Origin: Calliopsis andreniformis
Taxonomy: Eukaryota; Arthropoda; Insecta; Hymenoptera; Andrenidae
Assembly: GCF_051401765.1 (NCBI RefSeq)
Contig: NW_027480480.1
Span: 1,736,001-1,800,000, forward strand
Length of the DNA stretch: 64,000 bases
Direction of reading: 5' to 3'
Below, one piece after another: positions 1-11,452 of the stretch. The notes below the pieces were generated by a model, which worked only from the letters and a program-made list of their open reading frames with translations, had not been told where the DNA came from and ran no database searches. Every line of letters begins with the position of its first letter. The stretch's first letter is position 1. Both the position numbers and the translations under genes were made by a program.

Positions 1-206
1 ATTGAGGATTGAGGATTGAGGATTGAAGATTGAGGATTGGGGATTGAGGACTGAGGATTGAGGATTGAGGATTCAAGACTGAGTATTGAGGATTGATTAT
101 TGAGGATTGAAGATTGAGGATTGAGGATTGAGGGTCAAGAATTGAGAATTGAGGATGAGGACTGAGGGTTGAGGATTGAGGATTGTGGATTGAGGACTGA
201 GGATTG
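1..206. repeat. Fragment of the block also present at 8,693-8,898
   Basis: Matches the later block at an offset of 8,692 with a few substitutions (for example GGATTCA against GGATTGA). The match stops at about 200, where cassette V begins. The window edge cuts the fragment on the left. Confidence 0.75.
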
Positions 207-1764
207 AGGATTGAAGATTGAGGATTGGGTGTTGAGGATTGAAGAATGTGGATTGAGGATTGATTATTGAGGATTGAGGATTGAAGATTGACTATTGAGG
301 ATTGAAGATTGAAGACTGAGGATTGAAGGTTGAGGATTGGGTGTTGAGGATAGAAGAATGAGGATTGAGGATTGAGGATTGAGGATTGAGGATTGAGGAT
401 TGAAGATTCAGTATTGAGGATTGAAGATTGAGGATTGAGGATTGACGATTGAGGACTGAAGATTGAGTATTGAGGATTGAAGATTGAGGATTAAGGACTG
501 AGTATTGAGGATGGAGGATTGAGGATTGAGGATTGAGGATTGAAGACTGAGTATTGGGTATTGATGGTTGAACATTGAGGATTGACGATTGAAGATTGAG
601 TATTGAGGATTGAAGATTGACGATTGAGGATTGAGAATTGAGGATTGAGGATTGAGGAATGATCATTGAAGATTGAGTATTGAGGATTGAACGTTGAGGA
701 TTGTGGATTGAGGATTGAGGATTGAGGATTGAATATTGACGATTGGGGACTGAGTGTTGAGGGTTGAGTGATGAGAATTGATGTTTGTGGACAGAGATTT
801 GAAGATTGCAGATTGAGTATTGAGTAATGAAAACTGTGAATTGATGATATTCTATTGAGGATTGAGGATTGACAACTGATTGTAGAGGACTGAGGGCTGA
901 AGATTGAGGATTCAGTATCGGGGATTCAGGATTGAGGTTTGAGGACTGAGGATTGAGGATTGAGGATTGAGGATTGAGAATTGAGGATTGAGGATTGAAG
1001 ATTGAGCATTGAAGGTTGAGGATTGAAGAATGAGGATTGAGGATTGAGGATTGAGGATTGAGGATTGAGGATTGAGGATTGAGGATGAGGGCTGAGGTTT
1101 GAGGATTGAGGTTTGAGGTCTGAGGACTGAGAATTGAGGGTCGAGAATTGGGGATTGAGGATTGAGGATTGAAGATTGAGGATTGGGTATTAAGGATTGA
1201 AGAATGAGGATTGAGGATTGAGGATTGGGGATTGAGGATTGAGGATTGAAGATTGAGTATTCAGGCTTGGAGATTGGCGACTGAGGGTTGAGGATTGAGG
1301 ATAGAGGATTGAAGATTGAGGATTGGGGACTGAGTGTTGAGGGTTGAGTGATGAGAATTGATGATTGTGGATAGAGATTTGAAGATTTCTGGTTGAGTAT
1401 TGAGTATTGGAACCTGTGAATTGAGGATATTCTATTGAGGATTGAGGACTGACAACTGATTGTTGAGGACTGAAGTCTGAAGACAGAGGATTCAGGTTTG
1501 AGGATTCAGGATTGAGGTTTGAGGACTGAGGATTGAGGATTGAGGATTGAGGATTGAGGATTGAAGATTGAGGTTTGGGTATTGAGGATTGAACATTGAG
1601 GACTGTGGATTGAGTATTGAGGTTCGAGAATTGAGGACTGACGATTGAGGATTGAAGATTGAGGATTGGGTGTTGAGGATTGAGGGTTGTGGATTGAGGA
1701 CGAGGACTGAGGGTTGAGTATTGATGTTTGAGGTCTGAGGATTGAGGATTGAGGATTGAGGATT
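190..1764. repeat. Cassette V, copy 1 (lacks its left part)
   Basis: Matches 12,211-13,792 at an offset of about 12,021-12,028, and matches 2,482-3,838. The offset change is one 7-bp unit gained in the long pure run near 1,040-1,085. Two module A copies are present (cores near 856 and 1,429, 573 bp apart). The left third of the cassette, with the first module A seen in complete copies, is missing here. Confidence 0.85.
1691..1740. repeat. Module C with a 6-bp register-shift unit (type example; dozens of copies)
   Basis: Markers in order: GGTTGTGGATTGAG, GACGAG, GACTGAGGGTTGAG, TATTGATGTTTGAG, GTCTGAGG. GACGAG is one base short of a heptamer and shifts the register by one. Other copies lie near 2,430, 4,095, 4,790, 7,565, 8,196, 12,148, 13,728, 17,060, 20,443, 22,637, 25,277, 29,120, 37,595, 43,430, 48,492, 51,096, 51,787, 53,058, 56,658, 59,262, 59,953 and 61,224. 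A second shift unit, GATGAG in GAGGATGAGGGCTGAGG, occurs near 1,083, 3,375, 13,111, 18,017, 21,401, 38,727, 48,607 and 52,425, among other places. Confidence 0.85.
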
Positions 1765-3838
1765 GAGCATTGAGGATTGAGGATTGAGGATTGAGGATTG
1801 TAGATTGAGTATTGAGGAATGAAGATTGAGGATTGAGGATTGAGGTTTGAGGATTGCGGATTGAAGATTGAGTATTGAGGATTGAAGGTTGAGGATTGAG
1901 GATTGAGGATTGAGGATTGCGGATTGAAGATTGAGGATTGGGGTTGAGGATTGACGATTGAGTATTGAGCACTGAGGATTGAGAATTGAGGATTGAGGAT
2001 TGAAGATTGAGTATTGAGGATTGAAGATTGAAGATTGAGGATTGAGGATTGAAGATTGAGGACTGAGTGATGAGGGTTGCGTGATGAGAATTGCTGTTTG
2101 TGGATTGAGATTTGATGATTGATGAATGGGGATTGAGTATTGAAAACTGTGAATTGAGGATATTCTATTGAGGATTGAGGATTGACAACTGATTGTAGAG
2201 GACCGAGGGCTGAAGATTGAGGATTCAGGATTGAGGATTCAGGATTGAGGTTTGAGGACTGAGGATTGAAGATTGAGGATTGAGGACTGAGTATTGAGGA
2301 TTGAGGATTGAGTATTGAGCATTGACGATTGAGAATTGAGGATTGTGGATTGAGTATTGAGGATCGAGGATTGAGGATTGAAGATTGAATATTGATGATT
2401 GAATATTGAGGATCGAGGATTGAGGGTTGTGGATTGAGGACGAGGACTGAGGGTTGAGTATTGATGTTTGAGGTCTGAGGATTGAGGATTGAGGATTGAG
2501 AATTGAGGACTGAGGATTGAGGATTGAAGATTGAGGATTGGGTGTTGAGGATTGAAGAATGTGGATTGAGGATTGATTATTGAGGATTGAGGATTGAAGA
2601 TTGACTATTGAGGATTGAAGATTGAAGACTGAGGATTGAAGGTTGATGATTGGGTGTTGAGGATAGAAGAATGAGGATTGAGGATTGAGGATTGAAGATT
2701 CAGTATTGAGGATTGAAGATTGAGGATTGAGGATTGACGATTGAGGACTGAAGATTGAGTATTGAGGATTGAAGATTGAGGATTGAGGACTGAGTATTGA
2801 GGATGGAGGATTGAGGATTGAGGATTGAGGATTGAAGACTGAGTATTGTGTATTGATGGTTGAACATTGAGGATTGACGATTGAAGATTGAGTATTGAGG
2901 ATTGAAGATTGACGATTGAGGATTGAGAATTGAGGATTGAGGATTGAGGAATGATCATTGAAGATTGAGTATTGAGGATTGAACGTTGAGGATTGTGGAT
3001 TGAGGATTGAGGATTGAGGATTGAATATTGACGATTGGGGACTGAGTGTTGAGGGTTGAGTGATGAGAATTGATGTTTGTGGACAGAGATTTGAAGATTG
3101 CAGATTGAGTATTGAGTAATGAAAACTGTGAATTGATGATATTCTATTGAGGATTGAGGATTGACAACTGATTGTAGAGGACTGAGGGCTGAAGATTGAG
3201 GATTCAGTATCGGGGATTCAGGATTGAGGTTTGAGGACTGAGGATTGAGGATTGAGGATTGAGGATTGAGAATTGAGGATTGAGGATTGAAGATTGAGCA
3301 TTGAAGGTTGAGGATTGAAGAATGAGGATTGAGGATTGAGGATTGAGGATTGAGGATTGAGGATTGAGGATTGAGGATGAGGGCTGAGGTTTGAGGATTG
3401 AGGTTTGAGGTCTGAGGACTGAGAATTGAGGGTCGAGAATTGGGGATTGAGGATTGAGGATTGAAGATTGAGGATTGGGTATTAAGGATTGAAGAATGAG
3501 GATTGAGGATTGAGGATTGGGGATTGAGGATTGAGGATTGAAGATTGAGTATTCAGGCTTGGAGATTGGCGACTGAGGGTTGAGGATTGAGGATAGAGGA
3601 TTGAAGATTGAGGATTGGGGACTGAGTGTTGAGGGTTGAGTGATGAGAATTGATGATTGTGGATAGAGATTTGAAGATTTCTGGTTGAGTATTGAGTATT
3701 GGAACCTGTGAATTGAGGATATTCTATTGAGGATTGAGGACTGACAACTGATTGTTGAGGACTGAAGTCTGAAGACAGAGGATTCAGGTTTGAGGATTCA
3801 GGATTGAGGTTTGAGGACTGAGGATTGAGGATTGAGGA
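1740..3838. repeat. Cassette V, copy 2
   Basis: Matches 11,450-13,560 at offset 9,708 up to about 2,690. There this copy lacks three heptamers (21 bp), after which the offset is 9,729. Contains three distinct module A copies with cores near 2,164, 3,141 and 3,721. The right edge of the shared sequence lies about 100 bp beyond the last module A core. Confidence 0.85.
3050..3240. repeat. Module A: diverged, in-phase heptamer block (type example; about 55 copies)
   Basis: A block of about 27 heptamers far from the consensus yet kept in 7-bp phase. Order of markers: GACTGAGTGTTGAG, TGATGAGAATTGATG, TTTGTGGA, ATTTGAAGATTGCAG, GAAAACTGTGAATTG, GATATTCTATTGAGG, GACAACTGATTGT, GATTCAG. Cores (TTCTATT, within 10 bases) near 856, 1429, 2164, 3141, 3721, 6171, 7281, 9101, 9641, 10391, 11331, 11871, 12871, 13451, 14981, 16261, 16781, 17781, 18361, 19651, 20161, 21161, 21741, 23951, 24971, 27881, 28811, 29821, 32741, 33661, 36001, 36941, 39121, 40161, 40741, 42231, 42811, 44411, 45731, 46561, 47431, 48271, 49241, 50031, 50491, 53901, 54731, 55591, 56431, 57401, 58201, 58651, 62061, 62891 and 63551. 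Function unknown. Confidence 0.9.
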
Positions 3839-4965
3839 TTGAGGACTGAGGATTGAAGATTGAGTATTGAGGATTGAAGATTGAGGATTGAGGATTGGGG
3901 ATTGAGGATTGAGGATTGAAGATTGAGGATTGGGGATTGAGGATTGACGATTGAGTATTGAGCATTGACGATTGAGAATTGAGGATTGTGGATTGAGTAT
4001 TGAGGATTGAGGATTGAGGATTGAAGATTGAATATTGATGATTGAAGATTGAGGATTGAGGATTGAGGGTTGCGGATTGAGGACGAGGACTCAGGGTTGA
4101 GTATTGGAGTTTGAAGTCTGAGGATTGAGGATTGTGGATTGAGAATTGAGGATTGTGGATTGAGGATTGAAGATTGAGGATCCGGTATTGAGGATTGAAG
4201 ATTGAGAATTGAGGAGTGAGGACTGAGGATTGAGGATTGCAGTTTGAGTATTGAGGATTGAAGATTGAGGATTGGGTGTTGAGGATTGAGGAATGTGGAG
4301 TGAGGATTGAGGATTGAGGATTGAGGATTGAAGATTGAGTATTGACGATTGAAGACTGAGGATTGAGGATTGAGGATTGATGATTGAGGGTTGAGGATTG
4401 AAGATTGAGGATTGGGTATTGCGGATTGAACATAGAGGATTGAAGATTGAGGATTGGGTGCTGAGGGTTGAAGAATGAGGATTGAGGATTGAGGATTGAG
4501 GATTGAGGATTGAAGGATTCAGTATTGAGGATTGGAGATTGTGGATTAAGGATTGAGGATTGAGGATTGAAGATTCAGTATTGAGGATTGAAGATTGAGG
4601 ATTGAGGACTGAGTATTGAGGATTGAGGATTGAGTATTGAGGATTGAGGGTGGAAGACTGAGGATTGGGTAATGAGGATTGAACGTTGAGGATTGAGGGT
4701 TGAGGATTGAGGATTGAGGATTGAAGATTGAAGTTTGAATATTAATGATTGAAGATTGAGGATTGAGGATTGAGGGTTGTGGATTGAGGACGAGGACTGA
4801 GGGTTGAGTATTGGTGTTTGAAGTCTGAGGATTGAGGATTGAGGATTGAGGATTGAGGATTGAAGATTGAGGATTCGGTATTGAGGATTGAAGAATGAGG
4901 ATTGAGGAGTGAGGACTGAGGATTGAGGATTGCAGTTTGAGTATTGCGGATTGAAGATTGAGGAT
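3839..4965. repeat. Mosaic block related to 7,660-8,350 and to 29,330-29,600
   Basis: The part from about 4,250 to 4,950 matches 7,660-8,350 at an offset of about 3,407 and is related to 22,110-22,750. The left part (about 3,840-4,180) resembles 8,400-8,630 and 29,340-29,600. It contains module C copies near 4,080 and 4,790 but no module A. Nothing other than heptamer-derived sequence is seen. Confidence 0.7.
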
Positions 4966-5790
4966 TGAGGGTTGAGGATTGAGGATTGAGGATTGAGGAT
5001 TGAGGATTGATTATTGAATATTGAGTATTGAGGATTGAAGATTGAGGATTGAGGATTGAGGATTGAGGATTGAGGATGAGGGCTGAGGGTTGAGGATTGA
5101 GGTTTGAGGTTTGAGGACTGAGGACTGAGGATTGAGGATTGAGAATTGAGGATTGAGGATTGAGTATTGTAGATTGAGGATCGGGTATTGAGGATTGAAG
5201 AATGTGGATTGAGGCTTGAGGATTGAGGATTGAGGATTGAAGATTGAGGATTGAGGATTGAGGATTGAGGGTTGAGGATTGAATATTGAGTATTGAGGAT
5301 TGATGATTGAGGATTGAGGATTGAGGGTTGAGGATTGAGGGCGAGGACTGACGGTGAGGATTGAGGTTTGAGGATTGAGGATTGAGGATTGAGGACTGAG
5401 GATTGAGGATTGAGGATTGAGCATTGTGGATTGAAGATTGAGGACTCGGGATTGAGGATTGGTGATACAGGATTAAGGATTGAAGATTGGGGATTGAGGA
5501 TCTAGGATTGGAGATTAATTATTGAGGATTGAAGATTGAGGATTAAGGATTGAGGATTGAGGATTGAGGATTGCGGATTGAGGATTGAAGATAGAGTATT
5601 GATGATTGAAGATTGAGGATTGAGGATTGGGGGTTGAGGTTTGAGGACGAGGACTGACGGTTGAGGAATGAGGTTTGAGGATTGAGGATTGAGGATTGAG
5701 GACTGAGGATTGAGGATTGAGGATTGTGCATTGAGGATTGCAGATTGTGGACTGAGGATTGAGGATTGAAGATTGAGTATTGAGGGTTGA
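4966..5790. repeat. Block shared with 22,790-23,320 and 27,930-28,250
   Basis: Carries rare markers found again elsewhere, such as ACTCGGG at 5,444 and 23,161 (offset 17,717), followed in both places by a GATACAGG unit and a GATCTAGG unit. The part from about 5,500 to 5,770 is a diverged relative of 27,930-28,250. No gene or RNA signal is seen. Confidence 0.7.
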
Positions 5791-5819
5791 AAATTGAGGA
5801 TTGAGGATTGAGGATTTAG

Positions 5820-6600
5820 GATTGAGGATGACGGCTGAGGTTTGAGGATTGAGGTTTGAGGTCCGAGGACTGAGAATTGAGGGTCGAGAATTGAGGATTG
5901 AGGATTGAGGATTGAAGATTGAGGATTGGGTATTGAGGATTGAAGAATGAGGATTGAGGATTGAGGATTGGGTATTGAGGATTGAGGATTGAAGATTGAG
6001 TATTCAGGATTGGAGATTGGCGATTGAGGGTTGAGGGTTGACGATAGAGGATTGAAGATTGAGGATTGGGGACTGAGTGTTGTGGGTTGAGTGATGAGAA
6101 TTGATGATTGTGGATAGAGATTTGAAGATTTCAGGTTGAGTATTGAGTATTGAAACCTGTGAATTGAGGATATTCTATTGAGGATTGAGGACTGACAACT
6201 GATTGTTGAGGACTGAGGTCTGAAGACTGAGGATTCAGGTTTGAGGATTCAGGATTCAGGTTTGAGGACTGAGGATTGAGGATTGAGGATTGAGGATTGA
6301 GGATTGAGGATTGAGGATTGAGGATTGAGGATTGAGGATTGAAGATTGAGGTTTGGGTATTGAGGATTGAACATTGAGGACTGTGGATTGAGTATTGAGG
6401 ATCGAGAATTGAGGACTGAGGATTGAGGATTGAAGATTGAGGATTGGGTGTTGAGGATTGAGGGTTGTGGATTGAGGACGAGGACTGAGGGCTGAGTATT
6501 GATGTTTGAGGTCTGAGGATTGAGGATTGAGGATTGAGGATTGAGAATTGAGGACTGAGGATTGAGGATTGAAGATTGAGGATAGGGTGTTGAGGGTTGA
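5820..6600. repeat. Block pair, left copy (1,111-bp offset)
   Basis: Matches about 6,950-7,690 at offset 1,111 and is a diverged relative of the right part of cassette V (about 1,080-1,764). Contains one module A (core near 6,171), a 10-unit perfect heptamer run at 6,271-6,341, and a module C copy near 6,470. Confidence 0.75.
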
Positions 6601-6949
6601 AGAATGTGAAGTGAGGATTGAGGATTGAGGATTGAGGATTGAAGATTGAGTATTGAGGATTGAAGATTGAGGATTGAGGATTGAGGATTGAGGATTGAGG
6701 ATTGAGAATTGAGGACTGAGAATTGAGGATTGAAGATTGAGGATTGGGTGTTGAGGATTGAAGAATGTGGATTGAGGATTGATTATTGAGGATTGAGGAT
6801 TGAAGGTTGACTATTGAGGATTGAAGATTGAAGACTGAGGATTGAAGGTTGAGGATTGGGTGTTGAGGATAGAAGAATGAGGATTGAGGATTGAGGATTG
6901 AGGATTGAGGATTGAGGACTGAGGATTGAAGATTGAGGGTTGGGGATTG
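6601..6949. repeat. Linker with a cassette V fragment
   Basis: The part from about 6,700 to 6,900 matches the left-centre of cassette V (about 190-380, 12,211-12,400). The remainder is plain variant heptamers. It lies between the two copies of the 1,111-bp pair. Confidence 0.6.
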
Positions 6950-7690
6950 AGGATTGAGGATGAGGGCTGAGGTCTGAGGAGTGAGAATTGAGGGTCGAGA
7001 ATTGAGGATTGAGGATTGAGGATTGAAGATTGAGGATTGGGTATTGAGGTTTGAAGAATGAGGATTGAGGATTGAGGATTGGGGATTGAGGATTGAGGAT
7101 TGAAGATTGAGTATTCAGGATTGGAGATTGGCGATTGAGGGTTGAGGATTGAGGATAGAGGATTGAAGATTGAGGATTGGGGACTGAGTGTTGATGGTTG
7201 TGTGATGAGAATTGATGATTGTGGATAGAGATTTGAAGATTTCAGGTTGAGTATTGAGTATTGAAACCTGTGAATTGAGGATATTCTATTGAGGATTGAG
7301 GACTGACAACTGGTTGTTGAGGACTGAGGTCTGAAGACAGAGGATTCAGGTTTGAGGATTCAGGATTGAGGTTTGAGGACTGACGATTGAGGATTGAGGA
7401 TTGATGACTGAGGATTGAGGATTGAGGATTGAAGATTGAGGTTTGGGTATTGAGGATTGAACATTGAGGACTGTGGATTGAGTATTGAGGATCGAGAATT
7501 GAGGACTGAGGATTGAGGATTGAAGATTGAGGATTGGGTGTTGAGGATTGAGGGTTGTGGATTGAGGACGAGGACTGAGGGTTGAGTATTGATGTTTGAG
7601 GTCTGAGGATTGAGGATTGAGTATTGAGGATTGAGAATTGAGGACTGAGGATTGAGGATTGAAGATTGAGGATTGGGTGTTGAGGATTGA
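6950..7690. repeat. Block pair, right copy (1,111-bp offset)
   Basis: Second copy of 5,820-6,600, with module A core near 7,281 and module C near 7,560. The perfect run is shorter than in the left copy (about three heptamers fewer), so this part has changed length since the duplication. Confidence 0.75.
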
Positions 7691-8692
7691 GGAATGTGGA
7701 GTGAGGATTGAGGATTGAGGATTGAGGATTGAAGATTGAGTATTGACGATTGAAGATTGAGGATTGAGGATTGAGGATTGAGGATTGAGGATTGAGGGTT
7801 GAGGATTGAAGATTGAGGATTGGGTATTGCGGATTGAACATTGAGGATTGAAGATTGAGGATTGGGTGCTGAGGGTTGAAGAATGAGGATTGAGGATTGA
7901 GGATTGAGGATTGAGGATTGAAGATCCAGTATTGAGGATTGAAGATTGTGGATTAAGGATTGAGGATTGAGGATTGAAGATTGAGTATTGAGGATTGAAG
8001 ATTGAGGATTGAGGACTGAGTATTGAGGATTGAGGATTGAGTATTGAGGATTGAGGGTGGAAGACTGAGGATTGGGTAACGAGGATTGAACGTTGAGGAT
8101 TGAGGGTTGAGGATTGAGGATTGAGGATTGAAGATTGAAGATTGAATATTAATGATTGAAGATTGAGGATTGAGGATTGAGGGTTGTGGATTGAGGACGA
8201 GGACTGAGGGTTGAGTATTGGTGTTTGAAGTCTGAGGATTGAGGATTGAGGATTGAGGATTGAGGATTGAAGATTGAGGATTCGGTATTGAGGATTGAAG
8301 AATGAGGATTGAGGAGTGAGGACTGAGGATTGAGGATTGCAGTTTGAGTATTGAGGATTGAAGATTGAGGATGGAGGATTGAGGATTGAGGATTGAGGAT
8401 TGAGGACTGAGGATTGAAGATTGAGTATTGAGGATTGAAGATTGAGGACTGAGGATTGAGGATTGAGGATTGAGGATTGAGGATTGAAGATTGAGGATTG
8501 GGGATTGAGGATTGACGATTGAGTATTGAGCATTGACGATTGAGAATTGAGTATTGCGGATTGAGTATTGAGGATTGAGGATTGAGGATTGAAGATTGAA
8601 TATTGATGATTGAAGATTGAGGATTGAGAATTGAGGATTGTGGATTGAGGATTGAAGATTGAGTATTGAGGATTGAAGATTGAGGATTGAGG
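7691..8692. repeat. Mosaic block related to 4,250-4,950
   Basis: The left 650 bp is the sister of 4,250-4,950, with a module C near 8,195. The right part resembles 3,840-4,180 and 24,470-24,720. No module A is present. Confidence 0.65.
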
Positions 8693-9700
8693 ATTGAGGA
8701 TTGAGGATTGAGGATTGAAGATTGAGGATTGGGGATTGAGGACTGAGGATTGAGGATTGAGGATTGAAGACTGAGTATTGAGGATTGATTATTGAGGATT
8801 GAAGATTGAGGATTGAGGATTGAGGGTTAAGAATTGAGAATTGAGGATGAGGACTGAGGGTTGAGGATTGAGGATTGTGGATTGAGGACTGAGGATTGAG
8901 GATTGAGGATTTAGTATTGAGGATTGATGACTGAGTATTGAGGATTGAAAATTGAGGATTGAGGACTGAGGATTGAGCATTGAAGATTGAGGATTGGGGA
9001 CTGAGTGTTGAGGGTTGAGTGATGAGAATTGATGATTGTGGATAGAGGTTTGAAGATTTCAGGTTGAGTATTGAGTATTGAAACCTGTGAATTGAGGATA
9101 TTCTATTGAGGATTGAGGATTGACAACTGATTGTTGTGGACTGAGGTCTGAAGACTGAGAATTCAGGTTTGAGGATTCAGGATTGAGGTTTGAGGACTGA
9201 GGATTGAGGATTGAGGAATGAGGATTGAGGATTGAGGATTGAGCATTGAGGATTGAGGATTGAGGATTGAGGATTGTAGATTGAGTATTGAGGAATGAAG
9301 ATTGAGGATTGAGGATTGAGGATTGAGGTTTGAGGATTGCGGATTGAAGATTGAGTATTGAGGATTGAAGATTGAGGATTGAGGATTGAGGATTGAGGAC
9401 TGCGGATTGAAGATTGAGGATTGGGGATTGAGGATTGACGATTGTGTATTGAGCACTGAGGATAGAGAATTGAGGATTGAGGATTGAAGATTGAGTATTG
9501 AGGATTGAAGATTGAGGATTGAGGATTGAGGATTGAAGATTGAGGACTGAGTGTTGAGGGTTGCGTGATGAGAATTGCTGTTTGTGGATTGAGATTTGAT
9601 GATTGAAGAATGGGGATTGAGTATTGAAAACTGTGAATTGAGGATATTCTATTGAGGATTGAGGATTGACAATTGATTGCTGAGGACTTATGGCTGAAGA
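8693..9700. repeat. Composite block: 1-206 type plus 11,210-11,900 type
   Basis: The first 200 bp repeats the window start (offset 8,692). From about 8,980 the sequence matches 11,210-11,900 at offset 2,232, with small unit-number differences after 9,310. Two module A cores lie near 9,101 and 9,641. Confidence 0.75.
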
Positions 9701-10800
9701 TTGAGGATTCAGGATTGAGGATTCGGGGTGGAGGTTTGAGGTCTGAGGATTGATGGTTGAGGATTAAGGATTGAGGATTGAGGATTGACGCTTGAGGATT
9801 GAGGATTGATGATGGAGGATTGAAGAGAGAGGACTGAGTGTTGAGGATTGAGTGTTGAGAATTGATGTTTGAGGATTGAGATTTGATTATTGAATATTTT
9901 GGATTGAGTATTGAACCATGAGAATTCAGGATGAACTATTGAGTATTGAGAATTCAGGATTGACGGTTGAGTATTGAGGATTGATGGTTGAGGGTTGTGC
10001 GTTGAATATTGAGGATTGAGGATTGAGGATTGAGAGTTGAGGATTGAGGATTGAGGATTGAAGATTGGGGATTGGGTGTTGAGGATTGAAGAATGAGGAT
10101 TGAGGAATGAGGATTGAGGATTGAGGATTTAGGATTCAAAAATGAGCATTGAGGATTGAAGCCTGGCGATTGAGGATTGAGGATTGAGGATTGACGATTG
10201 AGGATGGAGGATTGAAGATTGAGTATTGAGGATTGAAGATTGAGGATCGAGGATTGAGGATTGAGGATTGAGTATTGAAGATTGAGGGTTGGGTACTGAG
10301 TGTTGAGTGTTGAATGATGAGAATTGATTTTTGTGAATAAAGATTTGAAAATTGCAAATTGAGTATTGAGTATTGAAAACTGTGAATTGATAATATTCTA
10401 TTGAGGATTGATAATTGACGACTGATTGTTGAGGACTGAGGTCTGAAGATTGAGGATACACGATTGAGGATACAGGTTTGAGGTTCGAGGACTGAGGATT
10501 GAGGGTTGAGGATTGAGGTTTGAGGATTGAGGATTGAGGATTGGGGATTGAAGATTGAGGATTGTGTATTGCGGATTGAACATTGAGGATTGAGGATTGA
10601 GGATTGAGGATTGAGGACTGAGGATTGAGGATTGATGATTGAGGATTGAGGATTGAGAATTGAGGATTGAGGATTGAGGATTGAAGATTGAGGCCTGGGC
10701 ATTGAGGATTGAAGAATGAGGATTGAGGATTGAGGATTGAAGATTGAGGATTGCAGATTGAGTATTGAGGATTGAAGATTGAGGGTTGAGGATTGAGGAT
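9701..10800. repeat. Divergent, little-duplicated stretch
   Basis: Few long matches elsewhere; the right part (about 10,500-10,800) is related to 14,260-14,450 and 15,240-15,480. Contains a decayed type B module near 9,914-9,945 (CCATGA-GAAT-TCAGGA) and a module A core near 10,391. Unit divergence is clearly higher than in neighbouring blocks, which suggests an older segment. No gene is seen. Confidence 0.6.
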
Positions 10801-11452
10801 TGAGGATTGAGCATTGAGGATTGAGGATTGAGGATTGAGGATTGTAGATTGAGTATTGAGGAATGAAGATTGAGGATTGAGGATTGAGGATTGAGGATTG
10901 AGGATTGAAGATTGAGGATTGGGGATTGAGGATTGACGATTGAGGATTGAGTATTGAGGACTGAGAATTGAGGATTGAGGATTGAAGATTGAGGATTGAG
11001 GATTGAAGATTGAGTATTGATGATTGAAGAATGAGGATTGAGGATTGAGTGTTGAGGATTGAGGACGAGGGCTGACGATTGAGGATTGAGGTTTGAGGAT
11101 TGAGGATTGTGGATTGAGGACTGAGGATTGAGGATTGAGGATTTAGTATTGAGGATTAATGACTGAGTATTGAGGATTGAAAATTGAGGATTGAGGACTG
11201 AGGATTGAGGATTGAAGATTGAGGATTGGGGACTGAGTGTTGAGGGTTGAGTGATGAGAATTGATGATTGTGGATAGAGATTTGAAGATTTCAGGTTGGG
11301 TATTGAGTATTGAAACCTGTGAATTGAGGATATTCTATTGAGGATTGAGGATTGACAACTGATTGTTGAGGACTGAGGTCTGAAGACTGAGGATTCAGGT
11401 TTGAGGATTCAGGATTGAGGTTTGAGGACTGAGGATTGAGGATTGAGGAATG
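10801..11452. repeat. Block X, copy 1
   Basis: Shared with about 14,450-15,100 (offset 3,648), 15,740-16,380 and 19,120-19,760. A marker inside is GACGAGGGCTGACG at 11,064, 14,712, 15,998 and 19,381. Contains a module A core near 11,331. Block X precedes cassette V at 11.4, 16.4 and 19.8 kb, so X plus V acts as a larger unit. Confidence 0.75.

Noticed and set aside
3050..3240. Module A as a decayed tRNA, small RNA gene or promoter
   Set aside because: It lies in 7-bp phase with the array, has no cloverleaf, no A/B boxes and no recognisable -35/-10 or TATA arrangement; it is best read as diverged heptamers.
9901..9960. Two GAATTCAGGAT sites as transposon ends or target-site duplication
   Set aside because: They are spaced by heptamers only and belong to the type B family; no element lies between them.
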